Shown here one piece after another: positions 14,778-25,237 of a DNA stretch of 41,055 bases (its first letter is position 1; each line of letters opens with the position of its first letter). This stretch comes from Acidobacteriota bacterium (GTDB lineage: Bacteria; Acidobacteriota; Thermoanaerobaculia; Gp7-AA8). The stretch is taken from assembly GCA_019247495.1 (NCBI GenBank), contig JAFAOU010000246.1, positions 1 through 41,055 on the forward strand. The letters run 5' to 3'. The translations under genes were made by a program, and so were the position numbers. The notes under the pieces were generated by a model. The model did no database searches. It saw only the letters and a list, made by a program, of their open reading frames with translations, and had not been told where the DNA came from.

Positions 14778-17363
14778 TTAGTGTTCCGCGGAAGCATTGA
14801 CGATGTACAAGTCCGACAGAAGCCGCGTGTAGCTGTAGACCGTCGTCGCGCCGTCGGGCGTGACGAGAATCGGGCCGACGTTGATGAGGCCCGCGGGATC
14901 GGCGGGCATTGCTTCGCGCCATTCCGTACGCGCACCGGTGGAGAGGTCGATTTTGTACAACATCGCCGGAATCTTGCCGAACGTGGCGACGAAGAGAGAG
15001 CGGCCGTCTGGCGTGAAGCGTGTCGGGACGTCTCCATTTTTCAGCGCGGGGACGACGAGCGGCACACCGCCGGCGACCGGATACAGGTAGAACTTGCGGT
15101 CGGGCGCGCGGCCAAGGATGAAGCGTCCGTCCGGCGTGACCTGCGATCCGGCCACGTTCTCGGGGCTGATCGCACGCGGTGCACTGCCGTCGAGCGCCTG
15201 GATCCAGAGCCGCGGCGGCTGCCGCTCTTCGTTCCCCTGGAAAAAGATGTGCGATCCGTCCGGCATCCAGCGCGCGTTGCGATGATTGATGCGGTCGTGC
15301 GTGATCTGGCGCGGCTGCCCGGTGCCGGTGGGCAGCATCGTGATCTGCGCGGGCTTGCGGTTCCGCGGAATCGACAGCACCCACTTGCCGTCCGGCGACA
15401 ATCCCTCGGAAGTTCCGTCGCCAAGCCGGACCGCGGGGGAGCCGTCGGTCCCGCGGAGGTAGACGCCGAAGATCGCGCCGCCTGCTTCGCCCGACTCCGA
15501 GAAGATGATGGACTTGCCGTCGTTGGAGAGATCGCGCACGACGGAGTAGTCGAACCAGGAGAGATCGATCGGCTGGTTGTTGCCGTGGATGCCGACGATT
15601 CCTGCGCGAACGATTTCGCGCGACACCAGCACCCGGCCATCCGGCGCGACGTCGTGCAGCCAGAGCGGCCCGGCGCTCGCGGCGACCAGTCGCTCTTTGC
15701 CGTTCAGCGTCACCGCCGTTACGGAGCGCGCGTTGCTGCCATCCTCTGATGAAAAGAAAATCTCCTTGGCATCCGGAGACCACGCCAGCCCTTCCACACT
15801 CTGCGATTCCTTCGTCAGCGCGCGGTGCGCTTTTCCGGCGATCGTAACGAGGATGACGGAGCCGCGATCGTCGTTGAGAAACGGATGGTCGAGCAGGGCG
15901 ATGGCGTCGCCGGCCGCATTGAATCGCGGATGGGCAATCCAGCCGACCGTATCGTAGAGCACGTTGCCGATCGGGAACTCCAGCCGGCAATGTCCGCCGA
16001 TCGTGCGCACGACCGCGAGGCGTCCGTCCGGCGACCAGTCTGCGAATTCGACGTCATCGAGGATCGGCCGCGGCGCTCCTCCGGCGATCGGTACCTGAGC
16101 CAGCGTCCCGCTCTCCCGGAGGTAACCGATGACGTGACGGTGCAACGAAATCGCGAGCTGGCCGCTGCGTGAAACTGCGAGCACGTCGGTGTCGTCGCCC
16201 AGTTGCAGGTCGCGCGATTCCGGTGAGTCGGCGCGGACGGAGAAGATGGCCATCGGCTTGCCGCTCCAGCGCGCGCCGTAGAAAACTGTCTCTCCGTCGG
16301 GTGAGAAACGGGCGTTGAAAATCGTTCCGCTGCGGAAGGTGAGCCGCTTGAATGCGGGAGGCGGCTGCGTGCCGCGATGTTTTCCGGCGACGTAGGCGAT
16401 GCCGGCCGCGGTGAGCAACGCCAGCACGATTGCCAACGGCTTTATGGCTTCCCGGGGCCGGATGCGCCAGTATGGTCGAAACGAAATCGCCTGGCTGGTG
16501 AGGCCGGAAAGCGAGCCGAGGTCGAAGGCGAGATCGCGTGCAGACTGGAAACGTTCGTCGGGATTCTTCTCCAGGCAATGGCGGACGACGCGGTCGAGTG
16601 CGCCGGGAACTCGAACGTTCAGTTCAAAGAAATCGGGCGGATCGTCCTTCAGAATCGAGTTGAGCGTCTCGATGGGCGACTCGCCGCGAAATGCCGGAAC
16701 ACCCGCCAGCATCTCGTAGAGGATGACGCCGAACGCGAAGATGTCTGACCGGTTGTCGCCGCTTCCGCCGCGCACCTGTTCGGGCGCCATGTAGCCGACC
16801 GTTCCCATCAGCCGGCCGGGTTCTGTCGGCGTTGCGGGCAACGTGAGCTCGTGCTCGGTTCCCGGAGTCGCATTCGGAAGGCGTGGTCCGGCCAGCTTGG
16901 CCAGGCCGAAATCGAGAATCTTCACGTGACCGTCGCGGGTGATGAAAAGGTTCTCCGGCTTCAGATCGCGATGAACGATGTTGCGCTCGTGCGCCGCGGC
17001 GAGACCGCGGGCGATCTGCGCCGCGTAGTCGAGCGCTTTACGCGGCGGGATGGGGCTCTGCCGGATGCGCGCGCGCATCGATTCGCCCTCCAGCAACTCG
17101 GAGACGATGTAGTGCAGACCCTCTTCGTCACCGATGTCGTAGATGGCCAGAATGTTGGGATGGTTGAGCATGCCGGCCGCGCGCGCTTCCTGCTCGAAAC
17201 GGCGCAGCGCGTCGGTGTCGGTGGAGAGATTGCGCGTGAGGACTTTGACGGCCACGTCGCGCTGCAGACGCGTATCCTGCGCGCGGTACACCTCGCCCAT
17301 GCCGCCCGCGCCGATGGCCATGAGGATTTTGTAGGGACCGAGCAGCGTGCCCGGGGCAAGCAT
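14778..17363 (-). CDS. Membrane Ser/Thr protein kinase with C-terminal beta-propeller
   Basis: An 861-aa Hanks-type kinase. Residues about 10-285 are the kinase domain: glycine loop IGAGGMGEVYRA, K40 in VAVKVL, HRDLKPENLF with D133, DFG at 151-153, and GTVGYMAPEQVRGG. A single membrane helix lies at about 308-326. Residues 345-861 are extracytoplasmic PD40/TolB-type propeller blades, with repeated motifs such as NARFSPDGETVFYGA, LAWSPDAKEIFFSS, ARWMPDGSHIFFQG and TRFTPDGRSLFVAT. All catalytic residues are present, so it should be active. The propeller is presumably the sensor. This architecture is abundant in Acidobacteriota. It precedes the three phosphotriesterase-like genes on the same strand. 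No clear ribosome site precedes the ATG. Confidence 0.94.
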   Translation of the reverse strand: MLAPGTLLGPYKILMAIGAGGMGEVYRAQDTRLQRDVAVKVLTRNLSTDTDALRRFEQEARAAGMLNHPNILAIYDIGDEEGLHYIVSELLEGESMRARIRQSPIPPRKALDYAAQIARGLAAAHERNIVHRDLKPENLFITRDGHVKILDFGLAKLAGPRLPNATPGTEHELTLPATPTEPGRLMGTVGYMAPEQVRGGSGDNRSDIFAFGVILYEMLAGVPAFRGESPIETLNSILKDDPPDFFELNVRVPGALDRVVRHCLEKNPDERFQSARDLAFDLGSLSGLTSQAISFRPYWRIRPREAIKPLAIVLALLTAAGIAYVAGKHRGTQPPPAFKRLTFRSGTIFNARFSPDGETVFYGARWSGKPMAIFSVRADSPESRDLQLGDDTDVLAVSRSGQLAISLHRHVIGYLRESGTLAQVPIAGGAPRPILDDVEFADWSPDGRLAVVRTIGGHCRLEFPIGNVLYDTVGWIAHPRFNAAGDAIALLDHPFLNDDRGSVILVTIAGKAHRALTKESQSVEGLAWSPDAKEIFFSSEDGSNARSVTAVTLNGKERLVAASAGPLWLHDVAPDGRVLVSREIVRAGIVGIHGNNQPIDLSWFDYSVVRDLSNDGKSIIFSESGEAGGAIFGVYLRGTDGSPAVRLGDGTSEGLSPDGKWVLSIPRNRKPAQITMLPTGTGQPRQITHDRINHRNARWMPDGSHIFFQGNEERQPPRLWIQALDGSAPRAISPENVAGSQVTPDGRFILGRAPDRKFYLYPVAGGVPLVVPALKNGDVPTRFTPDGRSLFVATFGKIPAMLYKIDLSTGARTEWREAMPADPAGLINVGPILVTPDGATTVYSYTRLLSDLYIVNASAEH

Positions 17364-17386
17364 GGGGGCGAATCATGTCAGAAATC

Positions 17387-17489
17387 AGTGGATTCGTTGA
17401 TTCGTTGATCAGTCGAGCGCGTTTCATGCAGGACTCGACTTGACCTGCGAACCGCCTGATCTACAGATCCACGAATCTACTAATCTACT
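17387..17489. repeat. Imperfect inverted repeat (GATTCGT-type) between kinase and aconitase-family gene
   Basis: The left arm (AGTGGATTCGTTGATTCG, then TTGATCAG) and the right arm (CTGATCTACAGATCCACG, then AATCTACTAATCTACT) are imperfect reverse complements around a central 40-bp segment. Both arms also consist of short direct repeats of GATTCGT type. It fills the 132-bp gap between two divergent starts, so the promoters of both genes must overlap it. It looks like another dispersed intergenic repeat family. Confidence 0.65.
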
Positions 17490-17495
17490 CACGAC

Positions 17496-19562
<2,067 letters not shown>

Positions 19563-19946
19563 TCACCAGATCGTGGCGACAACGCCGCTGCGCTGAATGC
19601 GCTCGTCCTTCGTGACGAGCGGAACGCCGTGGGTCAGGGCGGTGGCGGCGATGAGGCAGTCCATCGGGTCGCGCAAGATTCCCTGCAATTCACCGGCGCG
19701 TACGCCGACCTCGGTCGTAACCGGAAGGACCCGAAGGTCGCGGGCTTCGCTCAGATCCCTTATCCACGAAAGCGGATCATCGTCAATTTGGATGCGGTTT
19801 CGACGATGAAGGATTGCGATCTCCAACGCAGTGATCGCTGATATGGCGACAACGTCCGCAGTCGTCAGAGAGTCGTCTGCGGCCGTTGAAAGCAGATGCG
19901 TCGAATTCGTCCACCAGAGTAGGACGTGCGTATCGAGGAGGATCAC
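19563..19946 (-). CDS. PIN-domain toxin (VapC-like ribonuclease)
   Basis: A 127-aa PIN-domain protein of a type II toxin-antitoxin pair, expected to cleave RNA with Mg2+. The acidic active site is complete: D5 in MILLDTHVLLWW, E42 in ITALEIAIL, D96 in RDPMDCLIAATAL and D114 in TKDERI. The sequence VLLWW near the start and DPMDCLIAATAL put it in the group close to the B-type/PhdFitB-associated toxins. It overlaps the upstream antitoxin gene by 4 nt, the typical antitoxin-first order. The stop lies directly against the stop of the aconitase-family gene. Confidence 0.92.
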   Translation of the reverse strand: MILLDTHVLLWWTNSTHLLSTAADDSLTTADVVAISAITALEIAILHRRNRIQIDDDPLSWIRDLSEARDLRVLPVTTEVGVRAGELQGILRDPMDCLIAATALTHGVPLVTKDERIQRSGVVATIW

Positions 19947-20251
19947 TTCAGCGCGTCATACTCCACGTCATCGATAGGCGACACGATATCGCCAAGAATC
20001 TTTACTCTGCCTCGCAGATGTTCGATGGAACGCTCCCGTTCGGCCGCAGCCGGGATCATCCACCGGCCCTTGTAGAGCACCTTGCCATCTGCGCGAGGTT
20101 GATCCGCAGAAGGCTCATTGGAAGCGCTTTCGATCCGCACCAACTTCGCGACGGTCCTGCCATCGCGAGTCAACCAGATTTCTCCGCCGTTCTCCGATAG
20201 ATTCTCGACCAGTGCCGGCCCGAGTTCCGCGACATCAACTTGAATGGCCAT
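19943..20251 (-). CDS. Antitoxin, Phd/YefM-like
   Basis: A 102-aa protein that precedes and overlaps the PIN toxin by 4 nt. The N-terminal half (MAIQVDVAELGPALVENLSE, then EIWLTRDGRTVAKLVRI) matches the Phd/YefM fold: a short strand, a helix and the strand pair that ends VAKLVRI. This part should bind DNA at the operator. The C-terminal half (KGRWMIPAAAERERSIEHLR, then GDIVSPIDDVEYDALK) is less conserved and should wrap the toxin. The AGGA site lies a few bases before the ATG at 20251. Its start lies 30 bp after the MocR gene's stop, on the same strand. Confidence 0.85.
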   Translation of the reverse strand: MAIQVDVAELGPALVENLSENGGEIWLTRDGRTVAKLVRIESASNEPSADQPRADGKVLYKGRWMIPAAAERERSIEHLRGRVKILGDIVSPIDDVEYDALK

Positions 20252-20281
20252 AACTCATCCTAGAACTCCTTCGCACCATCT

Positions 20282-21601
20282 TCAACTTCCCGCGGCCCGT
20301 CTTTGTGAAGGCCGCAGCACCTCGGCGAGATCGTTCGCGAATCGATGAGCGTCTTGCGTATCGAGCGAGGCGGTGGTGACGCGGATCGCGGGAGGCGTCT
20401 TCATTCGATATCGCTCTCCGGCAGCCACGGCCCATCCGTGCTGAAACAGCGATTGGATTACGGCGCTCTCCTCGGGGAGCGGAATCCAGACGTTCAGTCC
20501 CGAGGCGCCGTGCGCAGCGATGTTGTGTGTTCGCAGAGCGTCGATCAGCGCGTTGCGGCGTTGCGTGTATGTTCGTTCGGCGCGAGCGAGTTGTTTGTGG
20601 ACCTGATTGTTGAGCCACAAGGCGACGACGAGGCGCTGCAGGATGTGGCTGACCCAGCGGATGCCTAGGGTCTGGCGGCCTTCGACGCGCGCAATCGTGC
20701 GGGCGTCGCCGGCCATGATTGCCACGCGAAGATCGGGACCGAGCGATTTGGAAACAGAGCGGACGACGGCCCATCGTTCGCGCGCATTGTCGACGAGCGT
20801 AACGTACGGCGCGCCGGCGATCGGGCCGGCGTGATCGTCTTCGATGATCAGGATTTCGGGACGCTGCTTCAGCATCGCTCGAAGCTGACGTCCGCGGCGT
20901 TCGCTGAACGCGGCGCCGGTCGGGTTCTGCGCGCGGGGGGTGACGATGATCGCCGCGGCCGAGGGCGCGCGTTGAAGCGCGGTGGGCACGAGGCCTTCGT
21001 CGTCGACCGGCACTGGAACCGGGACGAGCGCGAGCGCGTGGAGGAGGTCGACGACGCCGGTGAAGCTCGGATCCTCGACAAGGACACGGTGGCCGGGCCG
21101 CAGCTGTTCGCGCAGAACGCGTTCGATGCCATCCAGCGCGCCGCTGACGACGGCGACGGAACCGGCCGGCACGCCGTCATTCTTGAACTGTTTCCGCGCG
21201 AGCGTGATCAATTCGGGATCGTTCAGTTCATCGCGATATAGCCGCGGGTTGCCGTCCAGCGTGCGAAGAAAGGGCGCAAGATTCGGGAGCAGATCTGCCG
21301 CGGGATTGCCAGAGGCGAGGTCGCGAACATGCGGTGGAAGCGTGATGGGAACAGGCGGCGAGGCTGGGGAGGCGGGACGAATGCTGGTCCCGCGGCGGCC
21401 TTCCGCAACGGCGATGCCCCGATCTTGCAGCGCGCGGTAGGCCGCGGCCACCGTGGCCGGGCTGACGCCGAGGTGCCTCGCGAGGTTGCGGACTGGCGGG
21501 AGGCGATCGCCGGCGGCGATCCTCCCCGCGGCGACGGCAGCCTCCGCGCTTGCGGCGATCTTGACGGCGGTCGTGCCGGTGAGATACGTTTGTACTGCCA
21601 T
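20282..21601 (-). CDS. ptsJ: MocR-type regulator (GntR wHTH + aminotransferase fold), PtsJ-like
   Basis: A 439-aa transcription factor. Residues about 12-75 are a GntR winged HTH (GDRLPPVRNLARHLGVSPAT). The rest is a fold-type I aminotransferase domain that binds PLP or an amino compound as effector. PLP residues are visible: NPTG at 226-229, D256 region in LIIEDDHAG, K285 in RSVSKSLGPDLR, with R292. The SGNPAADLLPNL, VTPRAQNPTGAAFS and IRWVSHILQ segments resemble Salmonella PtsJ, a regulator tied to vitamin B6 supply. The start ATG at 21601 touches that of the divergent PNPOx-family gene (CATATG), so the two genes form a likely regulator-target pair. Confidence 0.88.
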   Translation of the reverse strand: MAVQTYLTGTTAVKIAASAEAAVAAGRIAAGDRLPPVRNLARHLGVSPATVAAAYRALQDRGIAVAEGRRGTSIRPASPASPPVPITLPPHVRDLASGNPAADLLPNLAPFLRTLDGNPRLYRDELNDPELITLARKQFKNDGVPAGSVAVVSGALDGIERVLREQLRPGHRVLVEDPSFTGVVDLLHALALVPVPVPVDDEGLVPTALQRAPSAAAIIVTPRAQNPTGAAFSERRGRQLRAMLKQRPEILIIEDDHAGPIAGAPYVTLVDNARERWAVVRSVSKSLGPDLRVAIMAGDARTIARVEGRQTLGIRWVSHILQRLVVALWLNNQVHKQLARAERTYTQRRNALIDALRTHNIAAHGASGLNVWIPLPEESAVIQSLFQHGWAVAAGERYRMKTPPAIRVTTASLDTQDAHRFANDLAEVLRPSQRRAAGS

Positions 21602-21628
21602 ATGAGCGACACTGTACTAGAACAAACG
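21587..21628. promoter_or_regulatory. 42-bp near-palindrome across two divergent start codons, candidate MocR operator
   Basis: CGTTTGTACT at 21587-21596 and AGAACAAACG at 21619-21628 are inverted with one mismatch in ten. TGTACT is also repeated directly at 21591 and 21613, 22 bp apart, about two helical turns. MocR-type operators often combine direct repeats spaced by about two turns with an inverted one. The element contains both ATG codons (CATATG at 21599-21604), so binding would cover both translation starts. Confidence 0.6.
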
Positions 21629-22273
21629 ACGTCATTGCAATCGCCGCGTACGACGGTTAAGCGCCTTGCCAAGCGCGCCGCCTACGATCGCAACACGATC
21701 AACGCCATCCTCGACGAGGCGCTGATCTGCCATGTCGGGTTCGTCGTCGACGGTGCGCCGGTGGTGATTCCGACGATTCATACGCGCGTCGGCGACACGC
21801 TCTACTTCCACGGCTCCGCCGCCAGCCGCATGCTTCGCTCGCTGCGCGAAGACGTCGATGCGTGCGTGACCGTGACGATCCTGGACGGCCTGGTGATGGC
21901 CCGCTCCGCCTTTCACCACTCCATGAACTACCGATCCGTCGTGGTCCTGGGCAAAGGCCGTGAGGTCGTCGACCGCGACGAGAAATTGCGCGTCCTCGAT
22001 GCCCTCGTCGAGCATGTTTGCGCCGGCCGGTCGCGCGACGTCCGTCCGCCGAACGAAGCGGAATTACGGCAGACGCTCGTTCTGGCGATTCCGCTGGCCG
22101 AGGCCAGCGCGAAAATCCGCACGGGTCCGCCGATCGACGATGAGGACGACTACGCGCTGCCGATTTGGGCGGGCATCATCCCGCTGTCACTCACGCCCGC
22201 GGCGCCAATCGATGATGAGCGGCTTGTCGCCGGCGTCGCCACGCCGGAGTACGCGGCGCGCTACAAACGCTGA
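21602..22273 (+). CDS. Pyridoxamine 5'-phosphate oxidase-family (FMN-binding split barrel) protein
   Basis: A 223-aa protein of the PNPOx-like flavin-binding split-barrel superfamily. Family segments are PRTTVKRLAKRAAYDRNTIN, EALICHVGFVVDG, VVIPTIHTRVGDTLYFHGSA, and ARSAFHHSMNYRSVVVLGKG. Members include flavin reductases and pyridoxamine oxidase relatives; this one is not PdxH itself. The ATG at 21602 abuts that of the divergent MocR gene, so no separate leader exists between the starts. Pairing with a PtsJ-like regulator supports a role in B6 or a related cofactor pathway (inference). A later start is possible, since the homologous part begins near SPRTTVKR, about 13 residues in. The stop is 1 base from the convergent DinB-fold gene. 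Confidence 0.85.
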   Translation: MSDTVLEQTTSLQSPRTTVKRLAKRAAYDRNTINAILDEALICHVGFVVDGAPVVIPTIHTRVGDTLYFHGSAASRMLRSLREDVDACVTVTILDGLVMARSAFHHSMNYRSVVVLGKGREVVDRDEKLRVLDALVEHVCAGRSRDVRPPNEAELRQTLVLAIPLAEASAKIRTGPPIDDEDDYALPIWAGIIPLSLTPAAPIDDERLVAGVATPEYAARYKR

Positions 22274-22274
22274 G

Positions 22275-22835
22275 CTATTCGGTGCTCCACGGCGGCACGA
22301 CGCCGTTCATGCGCGCGTAGGCGACGGATTGGCCGAGGTGCTCGTGGAGATGGTTGAGCGCCATCATGAAGGCGGCGCGCTCGGTGCTGTCGGTGCCGAA
22401 CATCCGAATCGGTTTGTCGAGTTCAGCGTCGCTCGTGGCGATGATCGTCTCACGCACAAAATCGAAAGAGCGCCGCAGCTCTTCGAGCACCCGCGTCTTG
22501 TCGGTGATCCGTTCAAACGAACGCGTGTCGACCATCGCCTTGTCGCCGACGAAACTCACGAGCGTGTAGTTGCCGCCGGCGATGTGCATGTAGACCTCGC
22601 TGACGGAACGGACGCCGCGGCCGGGACGCCACGAGTACTTCTCGGCAGGTATGGCCATCGCCAGCGACAGGATTTTCTTCTGCATGTCGTCGAGATCGTG
22701 GAGAAGCTCGGCGCGAACGCCGGTTCTCGGAACGATGGGGGATGCGGACTGCCGGATCTCGCGCGGAGTGCGAACAGCAGCGGCGGCCGGCAGTCCGGTA
22801 GCGAGAATGATTGCAACGATGAGGGATGGGCGCAT
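22275..22835 (-). CDS. DinB-fold protein with signal peptide
   Basis: A 186-aa protein with an N-terminal hydrophobic signal (MRPSLIVAIILATGLPAAAA) and a DinB/YfiT-like four-helix bundle. Three histidines typical of the metal site are seen: H in VYMHIAGGNY and two in LNHLHEHLGQS. Family segments include RSVSEVYMHIA and LGQSVAYARMNGVVPPW. DinB relatives are metal-dependent thiol transferases or of unknown function. I start at 22835; the longer frame to 22910 overlaps other sequence without homology and would bury the signal peptide. It converges on the PNPOx-family gene. Confidence 0.83.
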   Translation of the reverse strand: MRPSLIVAIILATGLPAAAAVRTPREIRQSASPIVPRTGVRAELLHDLDDMQKKILSLAMAIPAEKYSWRPGRGVRSVSEVYMHIAGGNYTLVSFVGDKAMVDTRSFERITDKTRVLEELRRSFDFVRETIIATSDAELDKPIRMFGTDSTERAAFMMALNHLHEHLGQSVAYARMNGVVPPWSTE

Positions 22836-22885
22836 GGGGGCGTGCAAGATTACTCCGGGGTGATGTTTGCGACAATGACGATCGG

Positions 22886-25237
22886 TCAGCGGGTGGACAT
22901 CCGCTTCCAATCGCTCTCGAACGCGCTACCGGGCGGGATCAATTTCGCGACGATCTCCTGCTGCAATTCGGCGCGTACCATTTCGAACGGCACGCGCACT
23001 TTCGCTTCGGAGTCGAGTGCGTCCTTCATGCCGTTGAGTTTGGCCAACTCGGGCCAACGCTCGGCGTTGCCGGTGATTCGCCGCGACAGGCGCGTCCAGG
23101 AATCGCCATTGTGTGGGAAGACCACAACCTGAATCTGGTAGTCGCGCGTGAGCGATGCCTGAACTTCGGGATTGATTCTCACTGAGGCGAGCGGCGTGCC
23201 GGTTTTCGCCGGAGCGGATTTGGCCGGCTGCGCAGTGGGCGGGGGGGCCGGCGTTGCGGCGGCGACTGGCAACGGTTTGGGATCTGCGGGTTTGACCGGA
23301 AGCCGCTCCGGCTCCGGCTCTTCCTTCACCGCGACTTCCTTCACCAGCAGCGGCGCCGGGTTGATCGATGCCGGCGGCGGCGCATTGGCAGCGCTCACCG
23401 GCGCGGCGGCCGGCTTCAGGATCGATGTCGAGAACGACGGCGGCAGACCGTTCTTGCCTACCGTGGCTTTCTGCGGATTCGTGCTCACTTCGAAATCGGC
23501 CGGGGGAAGCTCGACGACGGTGCCGGGTGCGAGCGGCTCGACATCGCGCCACTGAATCGCTTCCGCGACCTGTTCCGGTCCTTCGGTGAGCACGCGCGGC
23601 GTGATGACGAAGAGGATCTCCTGCTCCTGCAAGGTCCGCCCTTCCCAACTGAAAAGGTGCTTCATGAGCGGGATTTCGGAAAGTCCGGGGACGCCGCGTT
23701 TCTGAATCTCGTCTTCGAATGAGATCAATCCGCCGAGAACGAGCGTCTGGCCCGGCGCGACTTTGGCGGTGGTCTGAACCGACTGCACCTGGAATCCCGG
23801 AACGCCGGAGACCGCCAGATCGGCGCTCGGACGAATGATGCTCGGCGAGATTTCCATCGCCACCAGGCCGCTCGGTGCCAGGGTCGGACGGATGTCGAGC
23901 CGGACGCCGAAATCCTGAAAGAGGAAGCCTTGCACGGCCGCGGTGTTGCCGACCGTTGTCGTCGGGATTGGAACTTCGCCGCCGACGAGCACCGAGGCGG
24001 ATTCGCCCGAGAGCGTGGTGATATTCGGCTCGGCGACGGAACGCGCCAGATCCTTCTGCTGCAGGAAATCGATTGCGGCGATCACGGCCAGCGTTTTGTC
24101 CACGAAACTGGCGACGATGTTGCCGCCGGTCAGCCCGGTGATGCTCTGGACGCCCGAAGTTGGTGCGGGGGCCGGGAGATTGGTCCGTCCCGGCTGATGA
24201 AAGCTGCCGGCGGAGAAGCCGGCACCATCGAGGCGATAGTCGATGCCGAGACGCTTTGCACGGCCGCGATCGACCTGCAGGACGCGAATCGAAACCATGA
24301 TCTGCGGCAGTTCATCAACTTCGAGAAACGACAGGACGCGCCCCGATGCCGATTTGAGGATCAGGCCGCGAGCGACATAGGCAGCGAGCCCGGAGGGCGG
24401 GGCGTCAGTTCCCTGCAGGCGTTGCAGGCCGCCGGCGCCGCTGAAGTTCCGGTTGCGCGTGTTGGGAATCGTGTCGCCGGACAGCGGCTCGATTTTTCCG
24501 CCGACCCCGCCGAGTTGCAATTCGGCCAGGGTGATGGCGCGTACGAGCGACGAGATGTCTTTGACCTGTCCCTCGAGCACGACGGCATCGGCAGCATTGC
24601 TGACCTTCGCACCGACCTGGATTCGCCGCAGGTGGATGCGTGGATCGACGGCGGCAAGCGCCGAGGTCAGCCGCATGTCGGCGTCGTTCGATCCGGGAAA
24701 CTGCAAGAGGCTGACGACGCGTGACGCTCCGCCGGTCGCGCCGCCGCTGAGCATGTTGTCGGCCAGTTGCCGAGCTTCGATGGCGGTACGCTCGCTGTCC
24801 ACTTTGCCGCTGAGGATGAGCGTGGAGCTGTCGGCGCTGGCGTCGAGGACGATGCGCGGGTCGAGATTGCGAAGCGCGGTCTCGAGCACTTCCACGCGCG
24901 GCGAGACGACGAGCTCGTAGCGAAGCCGGCGGCCGTCGGCGAGCCAGGCGAAGACGGTCGAGCGGCCGGGCATGAGTCCCTGCAGGAGAACCTGTTTTGC
25001 ATCGACGAGGTGAAGCGCGACGACCTTTTCGTCACCGACGGCAACGCGAGTGACGCGCGCCGGGAAGGTCAGCACGTTACCGCTGCCCACGCGTACGCGC
25101 ACGGTCTCCGCGGTCTGAATCGGCTCCGCCACTTCGGCCGGCTTCGGTGGCGGTGGTGCGACAGCCGGTTTTCGGTCCTTGGCGAGAAGAGGAGTGGCCG
25201 CAACGAACATCGCGAACAGCAACGCTCGGCGCATCAA
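22886..25237 (-). CDS. cpaC: Tad/Flp pilus secretin (CpaC/RcpA) with C-terminal LysM-like domain
   Basis: A 783-aa outer-membrane secretin for the Tad pilus. It has a signal peptide (about 1-19), a BON/pilus-assembly N-terminal region (VRVRVGSGNVLTFPARVTRV, VTRVAVGDEKVVALHLVDAK), and a secretin domain about 310-560: AEPNITTLSGESASVLVGGE, GVRLDIRPTLAPSG, VLGGLISFEDEIQKRGVPGL, FVITPRVL. A proline/alanine-rich linker of about 130 residues leads to a LysM-like end (HNGDSWTRLSRRITGNAERW, WPELAKLNG), unusual for CpaC. LysM binds peptidoglycan, so it may anchor the secretin. The start overlaps cpaB by 4 nt. Last gene of the Tad cluster. Confidence 0.9.
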   Translation of the reverse strand: MMRRALLFAMFVAATPLLAKDRKPAVAPPPPKPAEVAEPIQTAETVRVRVGSGNVLTFPARVTRVAVGDEKVVALHLVDAKQVLLQGLMPGRSTVFAWLADGRRLRYELVVSPRVEVLETALRNLDPRIVLDASADSSTLILSGKVDSERTAIEARQLADNMLSGGATGGASRVVSLLQFPGSNDADMRLTSALAAVDPRIHLRRIQVGAKVSNAADAVVLEGQVKDISSLVRAITLAELQLGGVGGKIEPLSGDTIPNTRNRNFSGAGGLQRLQGTDAPPSGLAAYVARGLILKSASGRVLSFLEVDELPQIMVSIRVLQVDRGRAKRLGIDYRLDGAGFSAGSFHQPGRTNLPAPAPTSGVQSITGLTGGNIVASFVDKTLAVIAAIDFLQQKDLARSVAEPNITTLSGESASVLVGGEVPIPTTTVGNTAAVQGFLFQDFGVRLDIRPTLAPSGLVAMEISPSIIRPSADLAVSGVPGFQVQSVQTTAKVAPGQTLVLGGLISFEDEIQKRGVPGLSEIPLMKHLFSWEGRTLQEQEILFVITPRVLTEGPEQVAEAIQWRDVEPLAPGTVVELPPADFEVSTNPQKATVGKNGLPPSFSTSILKPAAAPVSAANAPPPASINPAPLLVKEVAVKEEPEPERLPVKPADPKPLPVAAATPAPPPTAQPAKSAPAKTGTPLASVRINPEVQASLTRDYQIQVVVFPHNGDSWTRLSRRITGNAERWPELAKLNGMKDALDSEAKVRVPFEMVRAELQQEIVAKLIPPGSAFESDWKRMSTR

